The notes: generated by a model not told the origin, from the sequence alone. Shown: positions 1 to 6,392, counted from the stretch's first letter. The stretch is 7,364 bases of DNA from an uncultured Rubrobacteraceae bacterium (GCA_902805985.1 CADCUW010000124.1:1-7364), one strand, 5' to 3'. Numbers and translations: made by a program.

Positions 1-39
1 AAATATACCCGACCCGGCTTCGCCGCAACGGACTTCGGG

Positions 40-103
40 GTTACGGCACAGTTGCGACGATGTTACGGGAGGGTTTTACAGTTACCCTGCCCCTCTGTAT
101 AAT
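40..103 (+). promoter_or_regulatory. Sigma-70-type promoter of the LytM-like membrane protein gene
   Basis: TTTACA (75-80) and TATAAT (98-103) are separated by exactly 17 bp, which is one mismatch from the full housekeeping consensus. Transcription would be expected to start near 110, only about 5 nt before the ATG at 115. No Shine-Dalgarno sequence precedes that ATG, so the mRNA is probably leaderless or nearly so. Upstream, GTTACGG occurs at 40-46 and 62-68, a 22-bp period or about two helical turns, and GTTAC recurs at 81-85. These could be activator half-sites, but that is inference. Confidence 0.75.
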
Positions 104-114
104 CCCCGCCCAGT

Positions 115-978
115 ATGAGAGGGGGAAACGCTCAACAGGCCCAAGATGTTGGGGAACGACGGGTTCCCGCGCCGCGCTCCCGGCGCAGAAACGCGCGTCC
201 CACCCGCCCGGTCGAGCGGCGCCCCGGCCAGAACGCCGTCGGCCACCTCACGGAGCTGCGCGAGGCGCGTAAGGCCGAGCGCGACGTGGGGGTCTACCGC
301 CGTCGGCGCCTCATGGCGATCTCACTGCTGGTCCTTGGCGCCCTGGCGCTGGTCTTCGCCGTCCTGGTGCAGACGCAGGCCTCGGGCGCGGCGGAGCAGG
401 CGGTCCCCATCGACCCCAACAACGCCACCCCCGACACGGTCCTCGCGGAGGCCGCCAACGTCGGTATCTCAACACCCGTCCGCCCGGCGAGCCTGACGGG
501 CCTCGGCTACCACCCGGAGGGCGAGGGGCTGGTCGCGATGGTCCCGCGGGGGGACAACCTCACCAAGAACGCCCTACTCGGCCTCGTCGCAGGCGGGGAG
601 ACGCCGGAGGACATCAACTACAACGTCATGGATGATGCCGGCAGGGAGGGTCCCCGGACGGGCGCCCTGGACGTCGGGGCGGGCTCGGGCACGACCGCCT
701 ACTCCCCGGTGACGGGTTCCGTCACCTCCATCCGTCCCGACCCGACGGTGCCGGAGGCCAACGTCGTCGAGATAAAGCCCGACGCCAACCCGGACGTCAG
801 GATCAACGTCTCCCTCATAAAGAGCGACGGCGGCGCCGGCGTCAACGACCGCGTCGTCGCCGGGATGACCCGCCTCGGCAGCGTCGCGGACTCGGCCGCG
901 GTCCTCGACCCCCAGCTCTCCGCCTACACCTCGGACTCCGGCAACCATGTCACCATCAGGATCTCCAGGGTAGGCTAG
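115..978 (+). CDS. Single-pass membrane protein with a degenerate M23/LytM-like domain
   Basis: The 287-residue protein has a very basic cytoplasmic N-terminus (about 1-65, Arg-rich), one transmembrane helix (about 67-88) and an extracytoplasmic remainder. Residues about 140-287 follow the layout of M23 (LytM) peptidases: a GALDVGAG segment at 183-190, then AYSPVTGSV (195-203, like the usual 'A..dG.V' turn), VSLIKS (232-237, where active enzymes have 'YaHL'), VNDRVVAGMTRLGSV (243-257) and GNHVTIRI (276-283, where active enzymes have 'GpHLHFEI'). The first zinc histidine and the second histidine of the HxH motif are missing, so it is probably not a peptidase. Catalytically dead LytM domains in other bacteria, such as EnvC and NlpD, bind and activate cell-wall amidases; a similar scaffold role is a guess. 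The ATG at 115 is chosen because of the promoter directly upstream. The S2P-type protease gene follows after 40 bp. Confidence 0.8.
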   Translation: MRGGNAQQAQDVGERRVPAPRSRRRNARPTRPVERRPGQNAVGHLTELREARKAERDVGVYRRRRLMAISLLVLGALALVFAVLVQTQASGAAEQAVPIDPNNATPDTVLAEAANVGISTPVRPASLTGLGYHPEGEGLVAMVPRGDNLTKNALLGLVAGGETPEDINYNVMDDAGREGPRTGALDVGAGSGTTAYSPVTGSVTSIRPDPTVPEANVVEIKPDANPDVRINVSLIKSDGGAGVNDRVVAGMTRLGSVADSAAVLDPQLSAYTSDSGNHVTIRISRVG

Positions 979-1004
979 AAGAATCCACGGCCCCGCCGGG
1001 CGTG

Positions 1005-1010
1005 TATCAT
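1005..1010 (+). promoter_or_regulatory. Candidate -10 element for a leaderless protease transcript
   Basis: TATCAT at 1005-1010 ends 8 nt before the ATG at 1019, which places the expected transcription start on or next to the start codon. No Shine-Dalgarno sequence and no convincing -35 hexamer are visible. The arrangement resembles the stronger promoter of the preceding gene. The protease may also be read through from that gene, since only 40 bp separate them. Confidence 0.4.
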
Positions 1011-1018
1011 AAAGGCTC

Positions 1019-1663
1019 ATGTTTCTCGCCCTCTTCCAGAGCAACCCATCCGCCGCCATCGCGTTCCTTCTCGGGCTCGTGATCGGCATAACCGTCCACG
1101 AGGCCGCCCACGCGACCTCCGCCTACTGGCTCGGCGACGACACCGCCTACCGCGACGGCAGGGTGACGCTCAACCCCGCCTCCCACCTGGACGTGCTCGG
1201 CAGCCTGATGCTTCTGATGGCCGGCTTCGGGTGGGGCAAGCCGACGCCCGTAATGCCCTCCAAGCTGCGCGGCGGCGTCTTCGGCCCCGTGGCCGTCGCG
1301 CTCGCAGGTCCCGTCTCGAACCTCTTTATCGTGGCCGTCTGCGCCGTCCTCTTCCTGATACCCACCTTCCAGAGTGGCTACCTGGCCCTCATCGTCTTGA
1401 TGACGGCGTTCACCAACGCCCTGCTCTTCGTCTTCAACCTCATCCCCATCCCCCCGCTCGACGGCTCCAAGATCCTCTACCCTTTCCTCCCGCGCGCCTT
1501 GAGCGGCTTCGTGAACTTCATGAACCAGTACGGGCCGATGATCCTGTTCGGCCTGATTCTGGTGGCGATTTTTATTCCCAGCTTCTCGATCTTCGGCTAC
1601 TTGCTGACCCCCATCGTGCCGCTACTCACCGCCTTCGGCCTGCCGCTTCCCTTCTCCTTCTAG
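1019..1663 (+). CDS. Site-2 protease family (M50) intramembrane zinc metalloprotease
   Basis: This 214-residue polytopic membrane protein has every signature of a minimal M50/site-2 protease. HEAAH at 27-31 carries the zinc ligands H27 and H31 and the catalytic E28 inside the first helix. NPASHLD (52-58) and GWGKPTPV (71-78) match the conserved 'NP..H.D' and 'GW.KPvpv' segments. AGPVSNL (96-102) is followed by N140 and PPLDGS (145-150), where D148 is the third zinc ligand. Hydrophobic segments lie at about 11-35, 60-72, 90-116, 120-142 and 172-203. There is no PDZ domain and no CBS domain, so it belongs to the short rhomboid-sized forms found widely in bacteria, whose substrates are mostly unknown. 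It should cleave transmembrane segments within the membrane. All catalytic residues are present, so it is expected to be active. It follows the LytM-like gene by 40 bp. Confidence 0.93.
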   Translation: MFLALFQSNPSAAIAFLLGLVIGITVHEAAHATSAYWLGDDTAYRDGRVTLNPASHLDVLGSLMLLMAGFGWGKPTPVMPSKLRGGVFGPVAVALAGPVSNLFIVAVCAVLFLIPTFQSGYLALIVLMTAFTNALLFVFNLIPIPPLDGSKILYPFLPRALSGFVNFMNQYGPMILFGLILVAIFIPSFSIFGYLLTPIVPLLTAFGLPLPFSF

Positions 1664-1751
1664 GGAGGCATCGGGGTCTGGGCAAGTAAGAAGAGACCAG
1701 AGCCGTCGACGTCGTTCCGCCCTCCCGATGGCACGTTGGAGATCTCCGGGT

Positions 1752-1800
1752 CCCCACAACACCCCCTCAAAACCTCGTGCCTAGAGCCTAAGAACCTGAG
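1752..1800 (+). repeat. Dispersed intergenic repeat, copy A
   Basis: The segment matches the reverse complement of 4596-4640 (copy B). The two share a perfect 13-nt core, CCTCAAAACCTCG (1765-1777), then CCTAGA and CCTAA blocks at the same spacing, preceded by CCCC-CAACA in both. Differences are a few substitutions and a 3-nt indel. The function is unknown. Copies lying only between genes suggest a small dispersed element or remnant. Confidence 0.6.
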
Positions 1801-1815
1801 AAGAGGGACGACGCG

Positions 1816-1845
1816 GTCCGTAGGGAGGGGGGAGAATCTACGGAC
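1816..1845. terminator. Perfect 8-bp hairpin between convergent genes, possible bidirectional terminator
   Basis: GTCCGTAG (1816-1823) pairs perfectly with CTACGGAC (1838-1845) around a 14-nt loop. It lies about 150 nt past the protease stop on one strand and about 137 nt past the kinase stop on the other, a reasonable place for a shared terminator. Neither side has a canonical T-run: the nearest is a TTTT at 1866-1869 on the + strand. The terminator role is therefore uncertain. Confidence 0.35.
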
Positions 1846-1981
1846 TTGGCGCCGCCCCACAGGTATTTTACATCCAGATATGCAAGAGCGTAAGTTCAAC
1901 CTCAGGTTCAAGCTGAAGCGGGTTCGGGTGACGGCCTCCCCGCTCCGACCGCTGCCTGGAACCTGACGCTCGAAGCCTCTC

Positions 1982-3841
1982 CTATGAGACGTCCAGGGGC
2001 TGAGGTTCTCCGGGGTTTCGGGAGGTCTGGGCCAGTGGAAGGAGGAGAGAGAAAGTGCTGCCGACGTCGGGGCGGCTGTCTACCCGGATCTCGCCCCCCA
2101 GGTGTTCCGTTATCTCTTTGGCGAGCGCAAGGCCGAGGCCGGTCCCGTCCGCCCGGGAGGAGCCCTCGGCCCGGTAGAAGCGGTCGAAGATGTGCGGGAC
2201 TTCGCCCTCCGGTATGCCGCAGCCGCGGTCGGTGACGCCGACGACGGCGTGCCCGTTCTCGCGGGAGAGCTCCAACTCTATCGGGGAGCCATCCTCGGAG
2301 TACTTGATGGCGTTGTCCACCAGGATCGTGAGCATCCGGTGGAGCTGGTTCGGGTCCGCCTCGACGGGCGGGACGTTCTCCTCGGCCCTGATATCGAGCG
2401 GGCGCCCCGTGAAGCCGAACTCGCGGCGCAACTCGTGGAGCAGGTCTTCAAGGTCCACCTCCTCGGAGCGGAAGGTGACGGCGTTGGCGTCCAGGCGCGA
2501 GAGGTCGAGCAGGGTCTGGGCCAGGCCCTTGAGGCGCTCGGTCTGGCCGCGCATCTCGTTGAGGAACTTGGCCCGGTACTCCTCATCCTCCTCGTCCTCG
2601 AGCATCTCCAGGTAGCCCGAGAGGGCGGCTATGGGGGTCTTGAGCTCGTGGGAGGCGTTGGCGATAAAGTCGGCCTTGGCGCGCTGGACCCGGCGCTCCT
2701 CTGTCACGTCCCGCAGGATGGCCAGCGCCCCGTCTTCGAGGGGGGCAGCCCGGATCTCGATGATGCGCTCGCCGGCCTCGGCCTCGGGCTCGGTGACCGG
2801 GCCCGAGTAGTGGGTCTTGGCTAGGATCTCCTGCAGGCGGGTGTGGAACTCGTGCGGGGTTGACTCCAGGAGCTTTCTCGCGCGGGGGTTGCGGAAGGTC
2901 GTGTTCAGGTTCCTGTCCACGCCGACGACCGCGTCGGTCATGCCGTTGAGGATGGCGTTGCCTCGCTCCTTCTCCTGCTCGATCTGGCCGAAGGCATCGT
3001 TCATGGAGGCGGCCATCGCGTTGAACGACGCGGCGAGCGAGCCGAGTTCGTCTCCGACGTGGGTGTTTATGCGCTCGTCGAAGTTGCCGGCTGCCAGCCG
3101 CCCGGCCGCGACGCTCAGGCGGTCCACCCGGCGGGAGATCAGGATAGCCGCGAAGTACCCCGCAAAGCCCGCGATAAGGAGCGCGAGCCCCCCGGCGAGC
3201 AGGACCAGTCCCTCTATGTTGTTCAGCGTGGCTTGGGCGTTCTCTATGTCGCTCTCGGTGTAGAACCTGTTGAAGACGATGGCGGTGTTCTCTAGCTCGC
3301 GGTCCCCGGCGTCTGTTACACCCTCGATCTGTACGGCGTAGGTGGCCTGCAACTGGCCCCTCTGCAGGCCGCTCTGTCGCTGCACGGTGTTCCACCTCGG
3401 CTCACCGGCTTCCCCGGACTCCAAGGCGTTTCTGACCACGCCGAGCAGCGGCTCGACATCGCCCCGGAGGACACGGAGATCGTCCTCTCCCTCCAACTGT
3501 ACGATCCCCCACTGCAGGTTCCTCGTCTCCGCGAAGTCCTGCATGTCCTGGGTGGTAGGCTGGTAGTCGCTGCGGCGCATCTGCGCGTCCCACTGATCGG
3601 CTACCTGCCTGAAAGTCGCGTCGCTCGCGCGGGTGAGGGATGCTTCGAGGATGGGACGCACGATGCCGTAAGCGGCTACCGCGGAGATGGCGGTGACGAG
3701 CACGAAGAGGACGGTCAGCCACACCCGGATGCTCAAGCGCGGCGTCAGACCCCGCACCGCGCCCAGGGAGGGCAGCCCCGCGCTCTTGTGTCGGGGGTTT
3801 CGGTCGGGCTTCTTCTTAGCGGAAAACATATCCGACACCAC
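1982..3841 (-). CDS. Membrane sensor histidine kinase (HAMP-PAS-HisKA-HATPase, PhoR/WalK-like)
   Basis: The 619-residue kinase senses a signal outside the membrane and phosphorylates the adjacent response regulator. Domains in order: TM1 about 38-61; an extracytoplasmic sensor of about 150 residues (62-210); TM2 about 211-235; HAMP about 236-288; PAS about 293-385; HisKA with SHELKTP (397-403) and phosphoacceptor H398; HATPase_c with N-box around N510 (VDNAIKY), G1 DRGCG (538-542), F-box IFDRFYRAEG (551-560) and G2 GTGLGLALAK (566-575). All catalytic boxes are intact. The layout and length resemble PhoR and WalK, but the sensor region shows no motif I recognise, so the stimulus is unknown. 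The GTG at 3841 overlaps the regulator gene by 26 bp. A second GTG at 3838 and an ATG at 3829 are in frame, and none has a clear Shine-Dalgarno sequence, so translation is probably coupled to the regulator. Confidence 0.93.
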   Translation of the reverse strand: MVSDMFSAKKKPDRNPRHKSAGLPSLGAVRGLTPRLSIRVWLTVLFVLVTAISAVAAYGIVRPILEASLTRASDATFRQVADQWDAQMRRSDYQPTTQDMQDFAETRNLQWGIVQLEGEDDLRVLRGDVEPLLGVVRNALESGEAGEPRWNTVQRQSGLQRGQLQATYAVQIEGVTDAGDRELENTAIVFNRFYTESDIENAQATLNNIEGLVLLAGGLALLIAGFAGYFAAILISRRVDRLSVAAGRLAAGNFDERINTHVGDELGSLAASFNAMAASMNDAFGQIEQEKERGNAILNGMTDAVVGVDRNLNTTFRNPRARKLLESTPHEFHTRLQEILAKTHYSGPVTEPEAEAGERIIEIRAAPLEDGALAILRDVTEERRVQRAKADFIANASHELKTPIAALSGYLEMLEDEEDEEYRAKFLNEMRGQTERLKGLAQTLLDLSRLDANAVTFRSEEVDLEDLLHELRREFGFTGRPLDIRAEENVPPVEADPNQLHRMLTILVDNAIKYSEDGSPIELELSRENGHAVVGVTDRGCGIPEGEVPHIFDRFYRAEGSSRADGTGLGLALAKEITEHLGGEIRVDSRPDVGSTFSLLLPLAQTSRNPGEPQPLDVS

Positions 3842-4514
3842 GCGCGGTGTGGATAAACTCGGGGTTACGGGGATCGCGTTCGATCTTCTCGCGCAGGTGC
3901 CGGATGTGGACGTCCACGGTCCGCTCGTCGCGGAACTCGTCGCCCCAGACCCGGCGCAACAGGGCGCTGCGCGAGAACACCCGTCCCGGGCTCGACGCCA
4001 GCGTCACCAGCAGCTCGAACTCCGTGTAGGTCAGGTCCACCTCGGCGCCGTCCACCGAGACCCGCCGGCTCGGCAGGTTGATGCGCAGCCTATCGTAGAC
4101 GAGCTCGTCGGGGCGCTGGCCCGCCGGCACCGCGGCCCGGCGCATGATGGCCCTCACGCGCGCCACCAATTCTCTTACGGCGAAAGGCTTGGTGACGTAG
4201 TCGTCGGCGCCGAGCTCCAGGCCGACGACCCGGTCGATCTCATCATCCTTGGCCGTCAGCATGATGACCGGCACCTCGCTCTGGGCCCTGATGCGCCGGA
4301 TCACCTCCGTGCCGTCTAGCTTGGGGAGCATGATGTCGAGCACGATGAGGTGCGGCTCGTAGCTCTTGAAGGCCTCCAGCGCGGCCTCGCCGTCGCCGGC
4401 CACCTGGATCTGGAACCCCTCCCGCTCCAGCGCGTGCGTGAGCATCTTCTGGAGCGACGGCTCGTCGTCCACCAGAAGTATCTTGCGCGTAACGCCCTGT
4501 AAGTCCTGCACCAT
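3816..4514 (-). CDS. OmpR/PhoB-family response regulator
   Basis: The 232-residue protein is a DNA-binding transcription factor activated by phosphotransfer from the kinase encoded downstream. The receiver domain (about 11-125) has the acidic pair D16/D17, phosphoacceptor D60 in VLDIMLP, T87 and K109 in VTKPF. The winged-helix effector domain (about 136-232) has the family pattern TYTEFELL (162-169), a recognition helix around TVDVHIRHLREKI (199-211) and the C-terminal GVGYVFR hairpin. Length and motifs are normal for the PhoP/PhoB/WalR subfamily. The ATG at 4514 has GAGGT 11 nt upstream, a usable ribosome binding site. The gene is first in its operon and its 3' end overlaps the kinase start. 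Its targets are not visible here; autoregulation is plausible because a palindrome overlaps its promoter. Confidence 0.95.
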   Translation of the reverse strand: MVQDLQGVTRKILLVDDEPSLQKMLTHALEREGFQIQVAGDGEAALEAFKSYEPHLIVLDIMLPKLDGTEVIRRIRAQSEVPVIMLTAKDDEIDRVVGLELGADDYVTKPFAVRELVARVRAIMRRAAVPAGQRPDELVYDRLRINLPSRRVSVDGAEVDLTYTEFELLVTLASSPGRVFSRSALLRRVWGDEFRDERTVDVHIRHLREKIERDPRNPEFIHTARGVGYVFR

Positions 4515-4566
4515 CGCCAGCCAGTACCTCGTTCGCGGGAACCGAAACCGCCGCCCGGTTGCCCGA

Positions 4567-4575
4567 ATTTTAGCA
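4567..4575 (-). promoter_or_regulatory. Extended -10 promoter for the two-component operon
   Basis: Read on the - strand, TGC-TAAAAT fits an extended -10 element (TGnTATAAT with one mismatch). It predicts a start near 4560 and a 5' leader of about 46 nt, which contains the GAGGT ribosome binding site. No good -35 hexamer exists at 16-18 bp, as expected for an extended -10 promoter. An alternative -10, TATCAT, lies at 4575-4580. Confidence 0.5.
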
Positions 4576-4597
4576 TGATAAGCCTCTTTGAGGCATC
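4576..4597. promoter_or_regulatory. Palindrome overlapping the two-component promoter, candidate operator
   Basis: GCCTC-TTT-GAGGC (4582-4594) is a perfect 5-bp inverted repeat with a 3-nt centre. TGAT/ATCA flanks extend it on both sides, with a 2-nt insertion on one arm. It covers the spacer and -35 position of the predicted promoter, where a repressor or activator dimer would act. It could alternatively be a hairpin at the 3' end of the upstream transcript. OmpR-type regulators usually bind direct repeats, so autoregulation through this palindrome is not the default expectation. Confidence 0.35.
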
Positions 4598-4640
4598 AGG
4601 GTTTTAGGTTCTAGGTCCGAGGTTTTGAGGTGTTGCGGGG
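4596..4640 (-). repeat. Dispersed intergenic repeat, copy B
   Basis: This is the reverse-complement partner of copy A at 1752-1800, with the perfect 13-nt core at 4618-4630. It sits just upstream of the two-component promoter. A and B therefore bracket the operon as inverted copies about 2.8 kb apart. Confidence 0.6.
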
Positions 4641-4697
4641 AGGGTCGTTATGGACGCGCTGCCTGGGGGCGAACCGGTGGCGACTCTTGGCCCCGGG

Positions 4698-4721
4698 CTT
4701 CGCACCGCGCTTCGCACCGCG
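4698..4721 (+). repeat. Two-copy 12-bp tandem repeat
   Basis: CTTCGCACCGCG occurs twice back to back (4698-4709 and 4710-4721) immediately before repeat copy C. With only two units it is a minor local duplication and no function is apparent. Confidence 0.6.
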
Positions 4722-4756
4722 CCCCTCGAAACCCCGGACCTGAAGCCTCAAGGCCT
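4722..4756 (+). repeat. Dispersed intergenic repeat, copy C (diverged)
   Basis: Over 32 aligned positions about 23 match the copy B consensus, with shared CCTC-AAACC-CGGACCT blocks. It lies just past the stop of the exonuclease-UvrC gene, inverted relative to copy B. The pair could fold into a long imperfect stem of about 32 bp with a loop of roughly 85 nt, possibly acting as a 3'-end structure for the upstream transcript. Confidence 0.45.
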
Positions 4757-4760
4757 TCAT

Positions 4761-6392
4761 TCAGCCGAGCGGGACCTCGGGCTCCCCCACCGCCTCGACG
4801 ACCCTCCCGGCCGCCCGCACGAGGTCCCCGGCCTCCCCCAGCCGCACGGCCTCGACCACGCCCGACCGACGTCTGAGATAGGCCGCCACGATCCGCGCCT
4901 CGTTGGAACCGTTCTTGTCCGCGGGGGGCAGATCCTCCTGCCGCCCCAGCGCCTCCTCGGCGAACCGCGCAAGGCCCGCCGCGTCCCCGGCCTCAAAGCC
5001 CCGGTGCGAGACCAGGCGCCCCTCCGAGAGGACAAAGACCTCTATGACGCCGGGCTCGGTGGAGGGCGCGACGACGGCCTGGGCGCCCTCCCCGCTCACC
5101 ACCGAGCGCGCCAGGCGTACCCGGTCTATGCCCGCTATGAGGTCCCGCAGGCGGACCGCCGCCTCGAACTCCAGCGCCTGCGCCAGACGTTTCCGCTCCC
5201 GCACGAGGGCTTGCAGGTGCTCCTCTCCGCCCTCGCCCCGCAGGAGCGCCACGATCTCTTCCACCACCTCGCGGCGGTACTGCTCCTCGCCCATCCCCGC
5301 GCACGGGGCACAGCGGCCCATCTGGCCGTAGAAGCACGGCTCTCCTTCCCCGGAGCAGCGTTTTAGCGGGAAGATCCTGCCGAGCGCTTCCATGCACGTG
5401 TCGAGCATGGAGGCGCTCCGGTACGGGCCGATATGAACGACGCCGTCCTCGGGCGCGTTCTCCGTCACCCTGGTCGGCATCGGGTAAGGCTCGTTGGTGT
5501 CGAGCCTTATGAACCAGCTCGCCTTGTCGTCGCGGCCGACAGAGTTGTAGCGGGGCAGGAGGCGTTTGATCTCCCGCGCCTCCAGGATGAGCGCGTGCAA
5601 CTCGCTCTCGGTCTCCTTGATCTTGACCTCGGCGACCTCCTCGACGAGCCGCCCGACCTTGCGGCGCCCGTCCCCCCCGTTGAAGTACGTCCTGACCCGC
5701 GCCCTCAGGTCCTTCGCCTTGCCGACGTAGAGCACGCCGCCCTTCTTGTCCACGAAATAGTAGACGCCCGGCGTGTTCGGGACGTGCTCGGCGAGGTGTT
5801 GTTTCTGAGGTTTGATCCGGCCCTTCCCGCCCCGGATCGTCGCCGCCTCCCCGACGCTCCTCACGCCAGCGGAGCGCAGAAGTTTCAAGAGCCTCTGGAA
5901 GACCTCGGTCGTCGCCGAGGCGTCGGCGAGCGCCCTGTGGTTCGGGGCCTGGCGCACCCCGAAGTGGTTGACGAGTGCGCTCAGGCGGTAGCGCCCGAGC
6001 CCCGGCACGAGGCAGCGGGCGAGCTTCAGGGTGTCGAGAGAGGGGTTCGGAAGCGGCGTCCCGCCGCGCGAAGCCGCGACGAACGAGAGGTCGAACTGGA
6101 CATTGTGGCCCACGACAACGCAGCCCTCGACGAACTCCTCGAGGCGGGGCATCACCTCGGAGATGGGCGGGGCATCGGCGACCATGCGGTCGGTGATGCC
6201 GGTCAGGCGGACGACGAAGGGGTCGATCGGGCGCCCGGGGTTCACGAGGGTCGAGAACTGGTCCACCACCTGGCCGCGCACAAGCTTGAGGGCGCCGATC
6301 TCCGTGATCCCACCGTCCTTGCCGGCCGAAGCTCCCGTCGTCTCGACGTCGAAGATCACGTACGGCGCGTCCTCCAAAGCGAGCGCCGCCAC
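4761..6392 (-). CDS. DEDDh 3'-5' exonuclease fused to the UvrC N-terminal GIY-YIG half
   Basis: The predicted repair nuclease has 543 residues counted from the GTG at 6392. The N-terminal DnaQ-like exonuclease (about 9-175) has all active-site residues: D15 and E17 in FDVETTG, D101 in HNVQFD, H152 and D157 in NHRALADA. A GIY-YIG nuclease domain follows (about 203-290), with PGVYY (208-212), LYVGKAKDLRAR (221-232) and metal-binding E271. Next is a UvrC-like cysteine cluster (C346, C353, C361, C364) and a UVR/UvrB-binding motif (about 397-428, ALEFEAAVRLRD). The UvrC C-terminal RNase-H-like endonuclease and (HhH)2 are missing, as in E. coli Cho. Actinobacteria are known to carry such fusions; Rv2191 of Mycobacterium tuberculosis is the comparison I recall. 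It probably makes one incision in UvrB-bound DNA and trims 3' ends, which is inference. No ribosome binding site precedes the GTG at 6392, and coding-like sequence continues upstream, so the true start is probably near 6563-6578. Confidence 0.92.
   Translation of the reverse strand: MAALALEDAPYVIFDVETTGASAGKDGGITEIGALKLVRGQVVDQFSTLVNPGRPIDPFVVRLTGITDRMVADAPPISEVMPRLEEFVEGCVVVGHNVQFDLSFVAASRGGTPLPNPSLDTLKLARCLVPGLGRYRLSALVNHFGVRQAPNHRALADASATTEVFQRLLKLLRSAGVRSVGEAATIRGGKGRIKPQKQHLAEHVPNTPGVYYFVDKKGGVLYVGKAKDLRARVRTYFNGGDGRRKVGRLVEEVAEVKIKETESELHALILEAREIKRLLPRYNSVGRDDKASWFIRLDTNEPYPMPTRVTENAPEDGVVHIGPYRSASMLDTCMEALGRIFPLKRCSGEGEPCFYGQMGRCAPCAGMGEEQYRREVVEEIVALLRGEGGEEHLQALVRERKRLAQALEFEAAVRLRDLIAGIDRVRLARSVVSGEGAQAVVAPSTEPGVIEVFVLSEGRLVSHRGFEAGDAAGLARFAEEALGRQEDLPPADKNGSNEARIVAAYLRRRSGVVEAVRLGEAGDLVRAAGRVVEAVGEPEVPLG

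Larger units (their letters stand above)
1664..1981. other. Convergent intergenic region with several inverted repeats, no gene seen
   Basis: This 318-bp gap lies between the stops of the protease gene (+) and the histidine kinase gene (-). I see no credible coding region or RNA gene. It holds a nested inverted repeat just after the protease stop (CATCGGG 1669-1675 with CCCGATG 1724-1730, enclosing TCTGG 1677-1681 with CCAGA 1697-1701). It also holds a dispersed repeat copy (1752-1800), a perfect 8-bp hairpin (1816-1845), a perfect 9-bp inverted repeat around that hairpin (GAACCTGAG 1792-1800 with CTCAGGTTC 1901-1909) and a 6-bp stem AGCGGG/CCCGCT (1917-1922 with 1939-1944). None is followed by a good T-tract. 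Confidence 0.6.

Noticed and set aside
1861..1900. Possible - strand promoter (TAAAAT) in the convergent gap
   Set aside because: The -35 match is poor and any transcript would run only antisense into the protease gene.
1903..1936. tRNA-like GGTTCAAG and GGGTTCGGG stretches
   Set aside because: No acceptor, D or anticodon stems can be assembled around them.
1736..1966. 76-residue + strand open frame in the convergent gap
   Set aside because: It runs across the repeat copy and hairpins, has no ribosome binding site, and its composition is not protein-like.
2102..2824. Long + strand open frame opposite the histidine kinase
   Set aside because: It is antisense to a kinase with all catalytic motifs intact. 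Long antisense frames are expected in GC-rich coding DNA.
4650..5366. Long + strand open frame opposite the 3' end of the UvrC-like gene
   Set aside because: It overlaps strongly supported coding sequence on the other strand and shows no domain.
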